Assembly (NCBI GenBank): GCA_905202595.1
Contig: CAJKSP010000001.1
Coordinates: 88,024-152,023, forward strand
Source of the DNA: an uncultured Sutterella sp.
GTDB taxonomy: Bacteria; Pseudomonadota; Gammaproteobacteria; Burkholderiales; Burkholderiaceae_F
Direction: 5' to 3'
DNA: 64,000 nucleotides
In this document: in pieces, positions 1-7,481 of the stretch
Numbering within the stretch: position 1 is the first letter of the stretch
Layout: every line of letters starts with the position of its first letter
Made by a program: the position numbers and the translations under genes
Notes under the pieces: generated by a model
The model's database searches: none
Seen by the model: only the letters and a program-made list of their open reading frames with translations
What the model was told of the DNA's origin: nothing

Positions 1-8
1 CAAACCAT

Positions 9-428
9 ATGGCTACCATTAAAGTCGACGTCGTCAGCGCCGAAGAAAATATTTTCTCCGGAGAGGCTGAGCTCGTCTCGCTGCCTGGTACGTCTGGCGA
101 GTTGGGTATCATGCCCGGGCATCTGCCTCTGATCACGAAGATTCGTCCTGGCTTTGTGCGCATTCATGTGCCGAACCAGTCTGAGGTCGAACAGGTGTTT
201 GTCGCCGGCGGCATCCTTGAAGTTCAGCCCGACATGGTGACTGTTCTTGCAGATACCGCGATTCGCAGCCAGGATCTCGATGAGGCTCGCGCTCAAGAAG
301 CGCTTACCGCTGCACAGGAAGCCCGCAAGACGGCTACCGGTAACATCGAGATTGCCAAGATCGAAGCAGAAATCGCTGCTATTGCAGCTGAGCTCGCGAC
401 GATCCGTCGCATGCGCGCCAAGCGCTGA
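9..428 (+). CDS. atpC: F1F0 ATP synthase epsilon subunit
   Basis: Epsilon subunit of the F1 sector, part of the central rotor stalk and an inhibitor of ATP hydrolysis at the cytoplasmic face of the membrane. The 139-residue product starts with the typical [16 protein letters not shown] strand and contains the family signature [17 protein letters not shown] at about residues 25-41, which forms the N-terminal beta-sandwich. The C-terminal third is an Ala/Glu-rich helical hairpin. Length is normal for the family. The gene begins only 8 bases into the window, so its ribosome-binding site and the preceding atp genes lie outside. As last gene of the atp operon it is followed directly by a strong terminator at 458-498. 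Confidence 0.97.
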   Translation: MATIKVDVVSAEENIFSGEAELVSLPGTSGELGIMPGHLPLITKIRPGFVRIHVPNQSEVEQVFVAGGILEVQPDMVTVLADTAIRSQDLDEARAQEALTAAQEARKTATGNIEIAKIEAEIAAIAAELATIRRMRAKR

Positions 429-457
429 TTCGGCGAGCAGAACTCGCTTCACGCTTG

Positions 458-498
458 AAAAAGCGGAGGTTCCTCTTACGGGTTCCTCCGCTTTTTCT
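458..498 (+). terminator. Intrinsic terminator of the atp operon
   Basis: A 12-bp perfect stem (AAAAAGCGGAGG at 458-469 with CCTCCGCTTTTT at 485-496) encloses a 15-nt loop and ends in a T run. It lies 30 bases after the atpC stop codon. Confidence 0.9.
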
Positions 499-609
499 TA
501 TTCCTTAGAGGTCAAGTTTGTGACTGTCGAGAGAATTCGGGGTAGCATTTAAGAGCAACCCCGTCGCCCAGGGCGCTCGGGAAGTCATTACGAATGAAGG
601 AGCAGATTA

Positions 610-1014
610 ATGGGTGCTGTAAAGATCCTTGTTGCGACCGATGGATCCAGCTTGAGCGACAAGGCTGTCGATACTGCGATTGAACTTGCTGAGCAGTATG
701 ACGGTATGGTCATCGGGATGACATCTGTTCTGGCGCCTCCTCCGGCGGCCGGCTTTATTGCAGAAGATCAAACGACAAAAGACCGCTTGCAGAATATTTC
801 TCGCAAGGCCGCCGCAAAGGGAGTTCCTTGCGAGGTCGTTGCCGAGCATTGTGAGTCGGTGTCTAAGGGTATTTTGGATTGCGCACAACGCCACGATGTT
901 AATTACATTGTGATGGCAAGTCGTGGCCTCGGCACGTTTGGTGCTTTGCTGTTAGGTAGCGAAACGCAAAAAGTACTTTCGGAAGCTGATCGGCCGGTAC
1001 TTGTTGTTCGCTAA
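610..1014 (+). CDS. Universal stress protein, UspA family
   Basis: Small cytoplasmic nucleotide-binding stress protein of 134 residues. It begins KILVATDGSSLSDKAVDTA, the usual first strand and helix of the Usp fold. It ends with the ATP-binding signature (MASRGLGTFGALLLGSETQKV, roughly residues 98-118), a G-2x-G-9x-G(S) type motif, and a PVLVVR terminal strand. The start ATG has GAAGGAG about 7 bases upstream. The gene is monocistronic between two terminators (458-498 and 1030-1076). The stress or ligand that it answers to cannot be read from the sequence. Confidence 0.93.
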   Translation: MGAVKILVATDGSSLSDKAVDTAIELAEQYDGMVIGMTSVLAPPPAAGFIAEDQTTKDRLQNISRKAAAKGVPCEVVAEHCESVSKGILDCAQRHDVNYIVMASRGLGTFGALLLGSETQKVLSEADRPVLVVR

Positions 1015-1029
1015 GTTATTTTTATAAAT

Positions 1030-1076
1030 AAGCGGCTGAACGCATGACGGATATTGTCTGCGCCAGCCGCTTTTCT
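1030..1076 (+). terminator. Intrinsic terminator after the Usp gene
   Basis: AAGCGGCTG (1030-1038) pairs with CAGCCGCTT (1064-1072), followed by TTTTC. The hairpin covers a possible upstream start for hemE at 1044, which argues that hemE really starts later, at 1146. Confidence 0.85.
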
Positions 1077-1145
1077 CTGTCTTCAATTGTTTCGAGCTTG
1101 ATCGGCCGCTGCGAAGCAGCGCCCGCACTTTCCCATAGGATTGGT

Positions 1146-2216
1146 ATGACGCTTCAGAATGACTGTTTCCTGCGTGCGCTTCAGCGCAAGCCTACTGCAT
1201 ATACTCCAGTGTGGTTGATGCGTCAGGCAGGACGCTATTTACCCGAGTATTGTCAAACCCGCAGCAAAGCCGGTAGCTTTATGGGGCTGGCTCAAAATCC
1301 GGACTACGCCACAGAAGTTACACTGCAGCCGATTGATCGCTACGGTTTGGATGCGGCAATTCTTTTTTCAGACATTCTGACGATTCCTGACGCAATGGGG
1401 CTTGGACTGCACTTTGTGCAGGGTGAAGGCCCTATTTTTGATCATCCAGTACAGAATGAAGCAACTGTTGCTGCACTACGGGTGCCGAATATCGAAGAGC
1501 GGCTCGGCTATGTGACGGCGGCTGTGCGCTGCATTCGACGCGCACTAAACGGTCGCGTGCCGCTCATCGGTTTTTCTGGATCTCCGTTTACATTAGCTTG
1601 CTACATGGTTGAAGGTCGGGGTAGCCGAGACTTCCGGACGACAAAAACCATGATGTATCGGCGGCCGGATCTCTTTGAGAGGGTTTTGGAAGTTAATGCA
1701 CAGGCGGTTGCTGCTTATCTCAATGCGCAGATCGATGCTGGTGTTCAGGCGATTCAGATCTTCGATACCTGGGGCGGCATGTTGGCAGATGGCGATTTTC
1801 AGCGCTTCTCGCTGGCCTATACGATGAAGGTGCTCCAGTTGCTGAAGAGAGAAAAAGATGGGGCCGTTGTTCCGACCATTGTCTTTACAAAGGGTGGCGG
1901 TGAATGGCTTGCAGAGATTGCGAACTGTGGATGCGATGCTGTGGGTCTCGATTGGACGGTAAATCTTGAGCGTGCACGTCGAACTGTGGCCGACAAAGTT
2001 GCATTGCAGGGCAATTTGGACCCGTTGGCATTGTTTGGCTCTGAGGAGTCTATTCGCCGTGAAGTCCGACGCACGTTAGATGCTTTCGGTCCGGTCGGTG
2101 AAGGCGGTCATATCTTTAATCTCGGGCATGGCATCAATCAGTTCACACCAGTTGAGAGCGTGCAGATTCTTGTTGATGAAGTGCATGAATACAGTCGTCG
2201 CTATCATCAGGCCTAA
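1146..2216 (+). CDS. hemE: Uroporphyrinogen decarboxylase
   Basis: Decarboxylates the four acetate side chains of uroporphyrinogen III to give coproporphyrinogen III in haem synthesis, in the cytosol. The N-terminus has the diagnostic [16 protein letters not shown] segment (UroD signature 1), and [16 protein letters not shown] follows near residue 140. IFDTWGGML and NLGHGI near the end are also family motifs. I chose ATG 1146 because the 356-residue product then matches the usual length (about 355), whereas an in-frame ATG at 1044 would place the start inside the preceding terminator. The ribosome-binding site is weak (AGGA close to the start). No other haem genes are nearby. Confidence 0.95.
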   Translation: MTLQNDCFLRALQRKPTAYTPVWLMRQAGRYLPEYCQTRSKAGSFMGLAQNPDYATEVTLQPIDRYGLDAAILFSDILTIPDAMGLGLHFVQGEGPIFDHPVQNEATVAALRVPNIEERLGYVTAAVRCIRRALNGRVPLIGFSGSPFTLACYMVEGRGSRDFRTTKTMMYRRPDLFERVLEVNAQAVAAYLNAQIDAGVQAIQIFDTWGGMLADGDFQRFSLAYTMKVLQLLKREKDGAVVPTIVFTKGGGEWLAEIANCGCDAVGLDWTVNLERARRTVADKVALQGNLDPLALFGSEESIRREVRRTLDAFGPVGEGGHIFNLGHGINQFTPVESVQILVDEVHEYSRRYHQA

Positions 2217-2582
2217 GACAACTTATGCACAGCCTATCGCCAGGAGAAGGGTTGAGGTGAAAAGGAGAAATACGGACTGGTAGATCGCACTCTGCACTTC
2301 TTTGATTCCCTTGCAAATCAATGAAAGATAGGAAAGGCATTCATTCTTAAGGTGAGTGCCTTTCTTCGTCTGTGTTGATGCAGGAAGTTTGCTCGCAGGC
2401 CGAAAATCCACAAAGTTATCCACAGGATGCGGAGGCTTTTGTTCAACGTTCTATCACGAAGAATTCCCCCGTGCTATGGTAGCTATTCCGCTGTGAAACG
2501 CCGTCTGTAGTAGGGGTGGCAGCTCCTGTGGACAATAAGTTTTCCACAAGACGCAAAAGTGAAAGATGCGTCATATATCACT
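2217..2582. other. Intergenic region hemE-priA with a cluster of DnaA-box-like sites
   Basis: This 366-bp gap holds five 9-mers close to the DnaA box TTATNCACA. TTATGCACA at 2223-2231 and TTATCCACA at 2416-2424 are perfect. AAATCCACA at 2404-2412, TTTTCCACA at 2540-2548 and, on the minus strand, TTGTCCACA (2527-2535) deviate by one or two bases. A terminator-like hairpin for hemE lies at 2328-2366. No open reading frame here is convincing. No long AT-rich unwinding element is evident. Confidence 0.55.
2328..2366 (+). terminator. Probable hemE terminator
   Basis: GAAAGGCA (2332-2339) pairs with TGCCTTTC (2357-2364) and the stem can be extended by three of four further bases. The T run is short, so efficiency is uncertain. 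Confidence 0.5.
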
Positions 2583-4604
2583 ATGACCTTGCCTCACGAT
2601 CTCATTGCTAAAGTCATCATTGATGCTCCTAACCTCAATGAGCTTGATTACAGTGTGCCTGCAGAAATGCTTGTGGCGCCTGGAGATCGCGTGCGCGTAA
2701 CGCTGGGTTCTAGAAAAGTCACAGGTATTGTCACAAGATTACAAGCAGCAAGCGATTTTGCAGGCCATCGATTAAAAAGCATTTTGCAGGTCATGAAAGA
2801 TATGCCTCCATTGCCTGCAGAATGGTTGGCATTGACCCAGTTTGCGGCAAGCTACTACATAAGGGGCTGGGGTGAAGCGGCTCTTTCAGCGTTGCCGGCA
2901 TTTTTGCGGCGTGAGCAGACGGTTGCACAAGCCAAATGGCTCGCTAAGGCTAGAGCGAAGAAACTTGCGAATGAAGATATTGCGCCGTTGCCTGCTCCTG
3001 TGCTTAATGCGGAGCAGCTTATTGCGGCAGATGCCGTTACAAAAAACGTCGGATTTCAGCCATGGTTGCTTTTTGGCGTGACGGGATCAGGTAAGACAGA
3101 AGTCTATCTGCAGTTGATTTCTCGAACGTTAGCTCGTGATCCAGAAGCGCAAGTGTTGCTTCTAGTGCCGGAAATCAATTTGACGCCGCAACTGCAGGCG
3201 CGCGTTTGCGGACGGTTTCCACATGCAGGCGTAGTTGCCATGCATTCTGAATATTCCAACAGCGAGCGCGCTGCGGCATGGCTGGCTGTGCATGAAGGCC
3301 GGGCGCGTATTCTCGTGGGCACTCGGTTGTCGATTTTCGCAAGCTTCAAGAAACTATCGCTCGTTATCGTGGATGAAGAGCATGATTTGTCATATAAAGC
3401 CGGTGATGGGCTGCGGTATTCCGCGCGAGACCTCGCTGTGTGGCGTGCGATGAAAAATCGTTGTGCTGTGGTGTTGGGTTCCGCGACGCCATCGCTTGAA
3501 AGTTGGGCTAAAGCTAAGGAGGGAAGTTATAAGCTGCTCCGTCTGACCAAGCGTGCCGCGGCTAATGCTATGTTGCCGGAAATCGAATTGATTGCGCCGA
3601 AGCCTCGCGGTTCAAAAGGACTGATCTCAGAGGAAGCCCGAATCGCTATAGAGGCGGCACTTGCTAAAGGGCATCAAGCATTGGTTTTTCTTAATCGCCG
3701 AGGTTATGCCCCTGTTTTGAGTTGTTCGGCCTGTGGGTGGGTCAGTGCATGTCCTCGATGCTCGGCCTTTATGGTGTATCACAAAAGCGAGAAAGCGCTG
3801 ATTTGCCACCATTGCGGGTATAGACGTCCGGTGCCTGACTGTTGTCCGTCCTGTGGTAACGTCGATATTTTGCCTCGCGGAATCGGTACGGAGCGTCTGG
3901 AAGAAGAAATTTCCCAACTATTCCCTGGGAAGCGCGTGCTACGGATTGATCGCGATACAGCAACGAAGAAAAGCATTGCAGAAGAGGCCTTTCGTAAGGT
4001 TCATCGCGGTGAAGTTGATATTCTTGTTGGTACGCAGATGATTGCGAAAGGTCATGATTTTCAAAATGTCGCTGTCGTGCTGATTCTCAATGCGGATTCG
4101 CAGATCTTGTCTCCTAATGCTAGGGCAAAGGAACACTTGTTCGCTACGCTTATGCAAGTGGCAGGACGATCAGGGCGCAGCGGTTCGGAAAGAGGTCTTG
4201 TCTTTATCCAAACGCGCTTCCCAGAAGAACCACTTTTTGCTGCACTTGCAAAACAGAACTATCCGCAGTTTGCGGATAGTCTTCTGGAGGAGCGCCGAGC
4301 GGATTGTATGGTGCCCTTCGTTCATCAAGCGCTTCTGCGTGCTGAAGCAGATCAGCTATCTAAATCTCTGTTCTTTTTAGAGACTGCGGCGAAGAAGGGA
4401 GAACTTTTAGCCGGTAATGAGGTACGGATTTACGATCCAGTGCCAATGGCTCTTGTTCGGCTGATGAATAAAGAGCGCGGTCAACTTTTGGTCGAAGCCG
4501 ATAGTCGGAAAGCGCTGCATCGTTTCCTCAACATATGGGTGCCGGCACTAGGACGATCGTCAGATGTCGTTTGGACGCTGGAAGTAGATCCAATTGAAAC
4601 ATAA
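2583..4604 (+). CDS. priA: Primosomal protein N', replication-restart helicase PriA
   Basis: DNA helicase that recognises stalled forks and loads the primosome. Visible domains are an N-terminal fork-binding region, a Walker A motif FGVTGSGKTEVYLQL, a Walker B/DEAH-type IVDEEHDLSYK, and the zinc-binding insertion with four CxxC pairs (CSACGW, CPRC, CHHCGY, CCPSCG). A C-terminal helicase domain ends with QVAGRSGRSG. The ATG at 2583 gives 673 residues and places the first strand (AKVIIDAP) a few residues in. A GTG at 2559 would add eight residues; neither has a clear Shine-Dalgarno sequence. The promoter region carries DnaA-box-like sites, one only 35 bp upstream, so DnaA-responsive expression is conceivable (inference). 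Confidence 0.96.
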   Translation: MTLPHDLIAKVIIDAPNLNELDYSVPAEMLVAPGDRVRVTLGSRKVTGIVTRLQAASDFAGHRLKSILQVMKDMPPLPAEWLALTQFAASYYIRGWGEAALSALPAFLRREQTVAQAKWLAKARAKKLANEDIAPLPAPVLNAEQLIAADAVTKNVGFQPWLLFGVTGSGKTEVYLQLISRTLARDPEAQVLLLVPEINLTPQLQARVCGRFPHAGVVAMHSEYSNSERAAAWLAVHEGRARILVGTRLSIFASFKKLSLVIVDEEHDLSYKAGDGLRYSARDLAVWRAMKNRCAVVLGSATPSLESWAKAKEGSYKLLRLTKRAAANAMLPEIELIAPKPRGSKGLISEEARIAIEAALAKGHQALVFLNRRGYAPVLSCSACGWVSACPRCSAFMVYHKSEKALICHHCGYRRPVPDCCPSCGNVDILPRGIGTERLEEEISQLFPGKRVLRIDRDTATKKSIAEEAFRKVHRGEVDILVGTQMIAKGHDFQNVAVVLILNADSQILSPNARAKEHLFATLMQVAGRSGRSGSERGLVFIQTRFPEEPLFAALAKQNYPQFADSLLEERRADCMVPFVHQALLRAEADQLSKSLFFLETAAKKGELLAGNEVRIYDPVPMALVRLMNKERGQLLVEADSRKALHRFLNIWVPALGRSSDVVWTLEVDPIET

Positions 4605-4633
4605 AAATTGTTCGATCCATGAATCAAGGTCGT

Positions 4634-4667
4634 TTGACTTCCTAGCTTCTGAGAAGCTCTGTATAAT
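4634..4667 (+). promoter_or_regulatory. Probable promoter of tRNA-Arg
   Basis: A perfect -10 box TATAAT lies at 4662-4667, about 11 bp before the mature tRNA 5' end. TTGACT at 4634-4639 would be a good -35 but is 22 bp away, longer than normal. The interval holds an inverted repeat AGCTTC-TGA-GAAGCT (4644-4658). The -10 is convincing and the -35 assignment is not. Confidence 0.5.
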
Positions 4668-4677
4668 CTGCCCCACT

Positions 4678-4752
4678 CTCCACGTGGTGAAATGGATATC
4701 ATGCGGCCCTCCGAAGGCTGCGTTGCAGGTTCGATTCCTGCCGTGGGGACCA
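4678..4752 (+). tRNA. tRNA-Arg, anticodon CCG
   Basis: A 75-nt cloverleaf can be drawn by hand. The acceptor CTCCACG (4678-4684) pairs with CGTGGGG (4742-4748) with one G-T pair. The D arm is GTGA/TCAT. The anticodon arm is CGGCC-CTCCGAA-GGCTG, giving anticodon CCG (codon CGG). The T arm is GCAGG-TTCGATT-CCTGC, and CCA is encoded at 4750-4752. Overall it resembles the E. coli argW layout with a different anticodon. Confidence 0.93.
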
Positions 4753-4757
4753 AGTTC

Positions 4758-4800
4758 TTAAAATCCCGTTTCGTTCGAAGAGAGCGGAGCGGGATTTTTT
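4758..4800 (+). terminator. Intrinsic terminator after tRNA-Arg
   Basis: AAAATCCCG (4760-4768) pairs with CGGGATTTT (4790-4798) and is followed by more T residues. It starts 6 bases after the encoded CCA. Confidence 0.85.
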
Positions 4801-4858
4801 CTGATGCGGTGTGCTATTAAGCACATTCCTCTGTCAGGATTTTTCAGGTAGTTCCGCA

Positions 4859-5275
4859 GTGAAAGTTCCTTCTCAAGTTTTGGTGCACAGTCAGAGCCGC
4901 TCGCTTGAACTCATATATGACGATGGCGAACACAGCGTGTTCAGTTTTGAATTCCTTCGCGTCATGTCTCCTTCGGCGGATGTGGCTGGACACACGCCCG
5001 ACGAAGCCGTGTTGCAGGTTGGCAAACGGGATGTCACCCTCAAAGGTGTCGAACCAGTGGGGCTGTATGCGCTGAAGCTTATTTTTTCAGATGGGCATGA
5101 TACAGGCGTTTACAGCTGGGATTATTTCGAAGACCTAGCTCGGACGAAGGATGAACGCTGGGCAGCTTATCTGGCAGATCTGAAGAAGGCCGGCGCATCT
5201 CGTGATCCTAGGGATCCGGCTAACAAGCCTTTTCTAGCTAAAGAGAAGAAGCCTGCTACGCATTGTGGCGCCTAA
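4859..5275 (+). CDS. DUF971 (gamma-butyrobetaine hydroxylase-like N-terminal domain) protein
   Basis: Small protein of the DUF971 family, whose biochemical role is not established. Related proteins are linked to iron-sulfur cluster handling or quinone genes only by context. The family hallmarks are LELIYDDGEHSVFSFEFLR near the N-terminus, then VLQVGKRDV and FSDGHDTGVYSWDYFEDL. The start is uncertain. GTG 4859 gives 138 residues, in line with relatives. GTG 4811 would add 16 residues of unlikely sequence. The gene sits immediately before ubiE, an arrangement common in Burkholderiales, with 25 bases between stop and start, so the two are probably co-transcribed. Confidence 0.88.
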   Translation: MKVPSQVLVHSQSRSLELIYDDGEHSVFSFEFLRVMSPSADVAGHTPDEAVLQVGKRDVTLKGVEPVGLYALKLIFSDGHDTGVYSWDYFEDLARTKDERWAAYLADLKKAGASRDPRDPANKPFLAKEKKPATHCGA

Positions 5276-5300
5276 TAATTCCCGCTACGGAGAAGTACTC

Positions 5301-6086
5301 ATGAGTGAGGAGCTGAAGCGGAACCGTAAAGATTCCGGTGAGCCGAAAATCGTACATGAGGTAGATTTCGGCTTTCAGAAGGTCGCAGAGGATCAAAAAG
5401 AAGGGCGAGTTCGTGAAGTCTTCGATCACGTTGCGCCGAAATATGACCTGATGAATGATCTGCTGAGCTTCGGTATGCATCGTTTATGGAAGCGGCACTG
5501 CCTCCGAGAGGCTACAGTCTCCGCTGGTACGAAGGTGCTCGACATTGCAAGCGGTACCGGAGATTTGGCGATTGAATTCGCCAAGAGGGCAGGAGCAGGC
5601 AACGTTACGGCAACAGACATCAATCATGAAATGTTGCGCATTGGCGAGAAGCGCTTGCGCGAAGCGGGCTTCCCTTCAGCGGTTGTCGAAGCTGATGCCG
5701 AATCGCTTCCCTTCGAAAACAATTCTTTTGATGTCGTCACGGTGTCTTTTGGCATCCGAAACATGACGCACAAGAGCCGGGCGCTCGCAGAAATGCATCG
5801 CGTTCTCAGACCGGGCGGAAAGCTGTTGGTGCTGGAATTTTCGCGTTGCTCTGGCTGGTTAAAGCCTTTTTACGATTTTTACTCTTTTTTCGTAATGCCC
5901 TGGCTTGGCAGCCTCATCGCCGGAGATGGCCCATCCTACAAGTATCTTGCAGAATCTATCCGCAAGCATCCGGACCAGCCGACCTTCGCTCGCCTCATGC
6001 AAGAGGCGGGATTTTCTCAAGTCTCATGGCACAATCTGACTTTCGGGATCTGCGCGCTTCATATCGGCGTCAAGGCTTCCGCTTGA
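5301..6086 (+). CDS. ubiE: Demethylmenaquinone/2-methoxy-6-polyprenyl-1,4-benzoquinol methyltransferase
   Basis: S-adenosylmethionine-dependent C-methyltransferase (UbiE/MenG) that acts on the quinone ring. The 261-residue product has VFDHVAPKYDLMNDLLSFGMHRLWKR (UbiE signature 1 region), the SAM-binding motif VLDIASGTGDLAIEFA, and the second signature RVLRPGGKLLVLEFS. ATG 5301 is chosen because GGAGA lies 7 bases upstream and the length is normal. A GTG at 5265 inside the upstream gene would only add a disordered tail. The enzyme can serve ubiquinone, menaquinone or both. The ubiJ-ubiB pair that often follows in relatives is absent here, which favours a menaquinone role (inference). Confidence 0.94.
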   Translation: MSEELKRNRKDSGEPKIVHEVDFGFQKVAEDQKEGRVREVFDHVAPKYDLMNDLLSFGMHRLWKRHCLREATVSAGTKVLDIASGTGDLAIEFAKRAGAGNVTATDINHEMLRIGEKRLREAGFPSAVVEADAESLPFENNSFDVVTVSFGIRNMTHKSRALAEMHRVLRPGGKLLVLEFSRCSGWLKPFYDFYSFFVMPWLGSLIAGDGPSYKYLAESIRKHPDQPTFARLMQEAGFSQVSWHNLTFGICALHIGVKASA

Positions 6087-6198
6087 TGCATTGAAGCGTC
6101 TCATTCCGACAACTGCTAAATGCGCGGCGTGGTTGTCTGCGTCGCCACCGTACAGACGTCCGGCGTAGACGCCTGATTTCTTGGAATCCTTTATCGAA

Positions 6199-7215
6199 AT
6201 GAAGAAGCTTCTTGCCGTATTGACCGTGTGCGTTGCTCTAGCCGTGACTTCACTTGATGCTGAGGCTGCGCGTCGCTTCGGCGGCGGCTCCTCGTTCGGT
6301 CGTTCTGCTCCGACTTTTTCTCAGAAAGCCCCGGCTCCAGCAACTAATCCTTCCGTGGCGCCGCATCAGGCGGCATCGCCGAATCGAGCAGCACAAGGTG
6401 CCAATCAAGCTGGGCGCCCGGCTCCTGCGCCGCGTCCTTCAATGATGCGTAGCGTTTTAACGGGCATTGCTGCTGCGCTGGGTATTTCTGCCTTGCTGTC
6501 GCTTCTGGGCGTCAATAGTGCGGGCATGGCTAGCTTTATTACGGGCTTGCTGCTTGTTGTGGTGCTGTTTCTTGCTGTTCGGTTCTTTCTTTCCCGTCGC
6601 AAGGCGAGCACGGAGACAGCAGGCGGCACTGCTGCATACAGCGGCGAAGCAGAGAAGAACGCGTACAGCTATCAGCGTGAGGAGGTTTCTCCGTCTCCCG
6701 CTTCTGCGCCTCAAGCCTCTCAGCCTGAGGCGAATGCCAATGTTGTCGGTGCGCGTCCTGGTAGCGTGATGGATCAGTTCCTTCGAGGCCGTGAAGCCCC
6801 GGCTACTGCTGAAGCCGCTATAGATGTCACTCCCGTGGACTTTGATACAGAGGGCTTCCTGAGGACGGCTCGCGACAACTTCATCAAGCTTCAGTCTGCT
6901 TGGGATACTGGCAATGTGATGACGATTTCGGACTTTACGACGAATGATCTCTTCATTGCCGTTACGCATCAGCTACGCGAACGGGGTAATGTGCCGTACA
7001 AGACTGAAATTTTGTCGCTCACGAATGAGTTGCTGGGTATTGCGCGCGACGGCGGAGAATACGTGGCGAGCGTACGTTTTCTCAGCAAGCTTCGCATCAA
7101 CGGCGAGGAAGAAAACGCAGATGAAACGTGGGTGCTTGTCAAGCCGGTTGAGGGCGAAGGCGGCTGGCTTCTTGCAGGAATTAAGCAGAACGAAGAAGGT
7201 GCGGCGCACGCCTAA
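6199..7215 (+). CDS. Tim44-like domain membrane protein
   Basis: Envelope protein of 338 residues. An N-terminal signal-like helix (MKKLLAVLTVCVALAVTS, then AEA) leads into a low-complexity Ala/Pro/Gln-rich segment. A long hydrophobic stretch follows at about residues 92-128, and the C-terminal 140 residues form a Tim44-like domain (FLRTARDNFIKLQSAWDTGN, later ETWVLVKPVEGEGGWLLAGI). Tim44-like proteins with this layout lie next to ubiE in many betaproteobacteria, but their function is unknown. ATG 6199 is preferred over TTG 6181 because the signal peptide begins there. A strong terminator follows at 7280-7314. Confidence 0.85.
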   Translation: MKKLLAVLTVCVALAVTSLDAEAARRFGGGSSFGRSAPTFSQKAPAPATNPSVAPHQAASPNRAAQGANQAGRPAPAPRPSMMRSVLTGIAAALGISALLSLLGVNSAGMASFITGLLLVVVLFLAVRFFLSRRKASTETAGGTAAYSGEAEKNAYSYQREEVSPSPASAPQASQPEANANVVGARPGSVMDQFLRGREAPATAEAAIDVTPVDFDTEGFLRTARDNFIKLQSAWDTGNVMTISDFTTNDLFIAVTHQLRERGNVPYKTEILSLTNELLGIARDGGEYVASVRFLSKLRINGEEENADETWVLVKPVEGEGGWLLAGIKQNEEGAAHA

Positions 7216-7279
7216 TTGCTGCAATCTTCTATTGCTGGCATTTCATAAATTGCCAGGAAAAGAGTGCTAACTCCTTGAT

Positions 7280-7314
7280 TCAGCGGTGCTTTTAGGAGCA
7301 CCGCTGATTTTTTT
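7280..7314 (+). terminator. Intrinsic terminator after the Tim44-like gene
   Basis: CAGCGGTGCT (7281-7290) and AGCACCGCTG (7297-7306) form a perfect 10-bp stem with a 6-nt loop, followed by a run of eight T residues. Confidence 0.93.
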
Positions 7315-7378
7315 TGATCTTGATGAAATAAGTCTGCATTGGCGAGGCAGAAAGGCAAATTTTTCGGTCTTTAATAGT

Positions 7379-7405
7379 TTGACTGTAGCTGTGAAACCCT
7401 ACAAT
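7379..7405 (+). promoter_or_regulatory. Possible promoter of the sodium:solute symporter gene
   Basis: TTGACT (7379-7384) and TACAAT (7400-7405) are separated by 15 bp, slightly short. They lie about 75 bp before the start codon and directly after a terminator, so a promoter must be nearby. Confidence 0.45.
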
Positions 7406-7481
7406 TCGCGGAAATTTTTCCCCACCGAAATGGCGTAAAGCCGTTTCACCGTTCAACGTCGTTTTATAAGGACTTGGTGAG

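Noticed and set aside
1044..1145. N-terminal extension of hemE from ATG 1044
   Set aside because: The region lies across an intrinsic terminator for the preceding gene, and the extra 34 residues do not resemble UroD.
4678..4752. tRNA-Arg as an integration site for a mobile element
   Set aside because: No integrase, direct repeat of the tRNA 3' end or compositional change is seen downstream; the following genes are core genes.
6457..6969. Minus-strand frame of 170 codons inside the Tim44-like gene
   Set aside because: It is antisense to a well-supported gene, and its Arg/His-rich product looks like a shadow frame.
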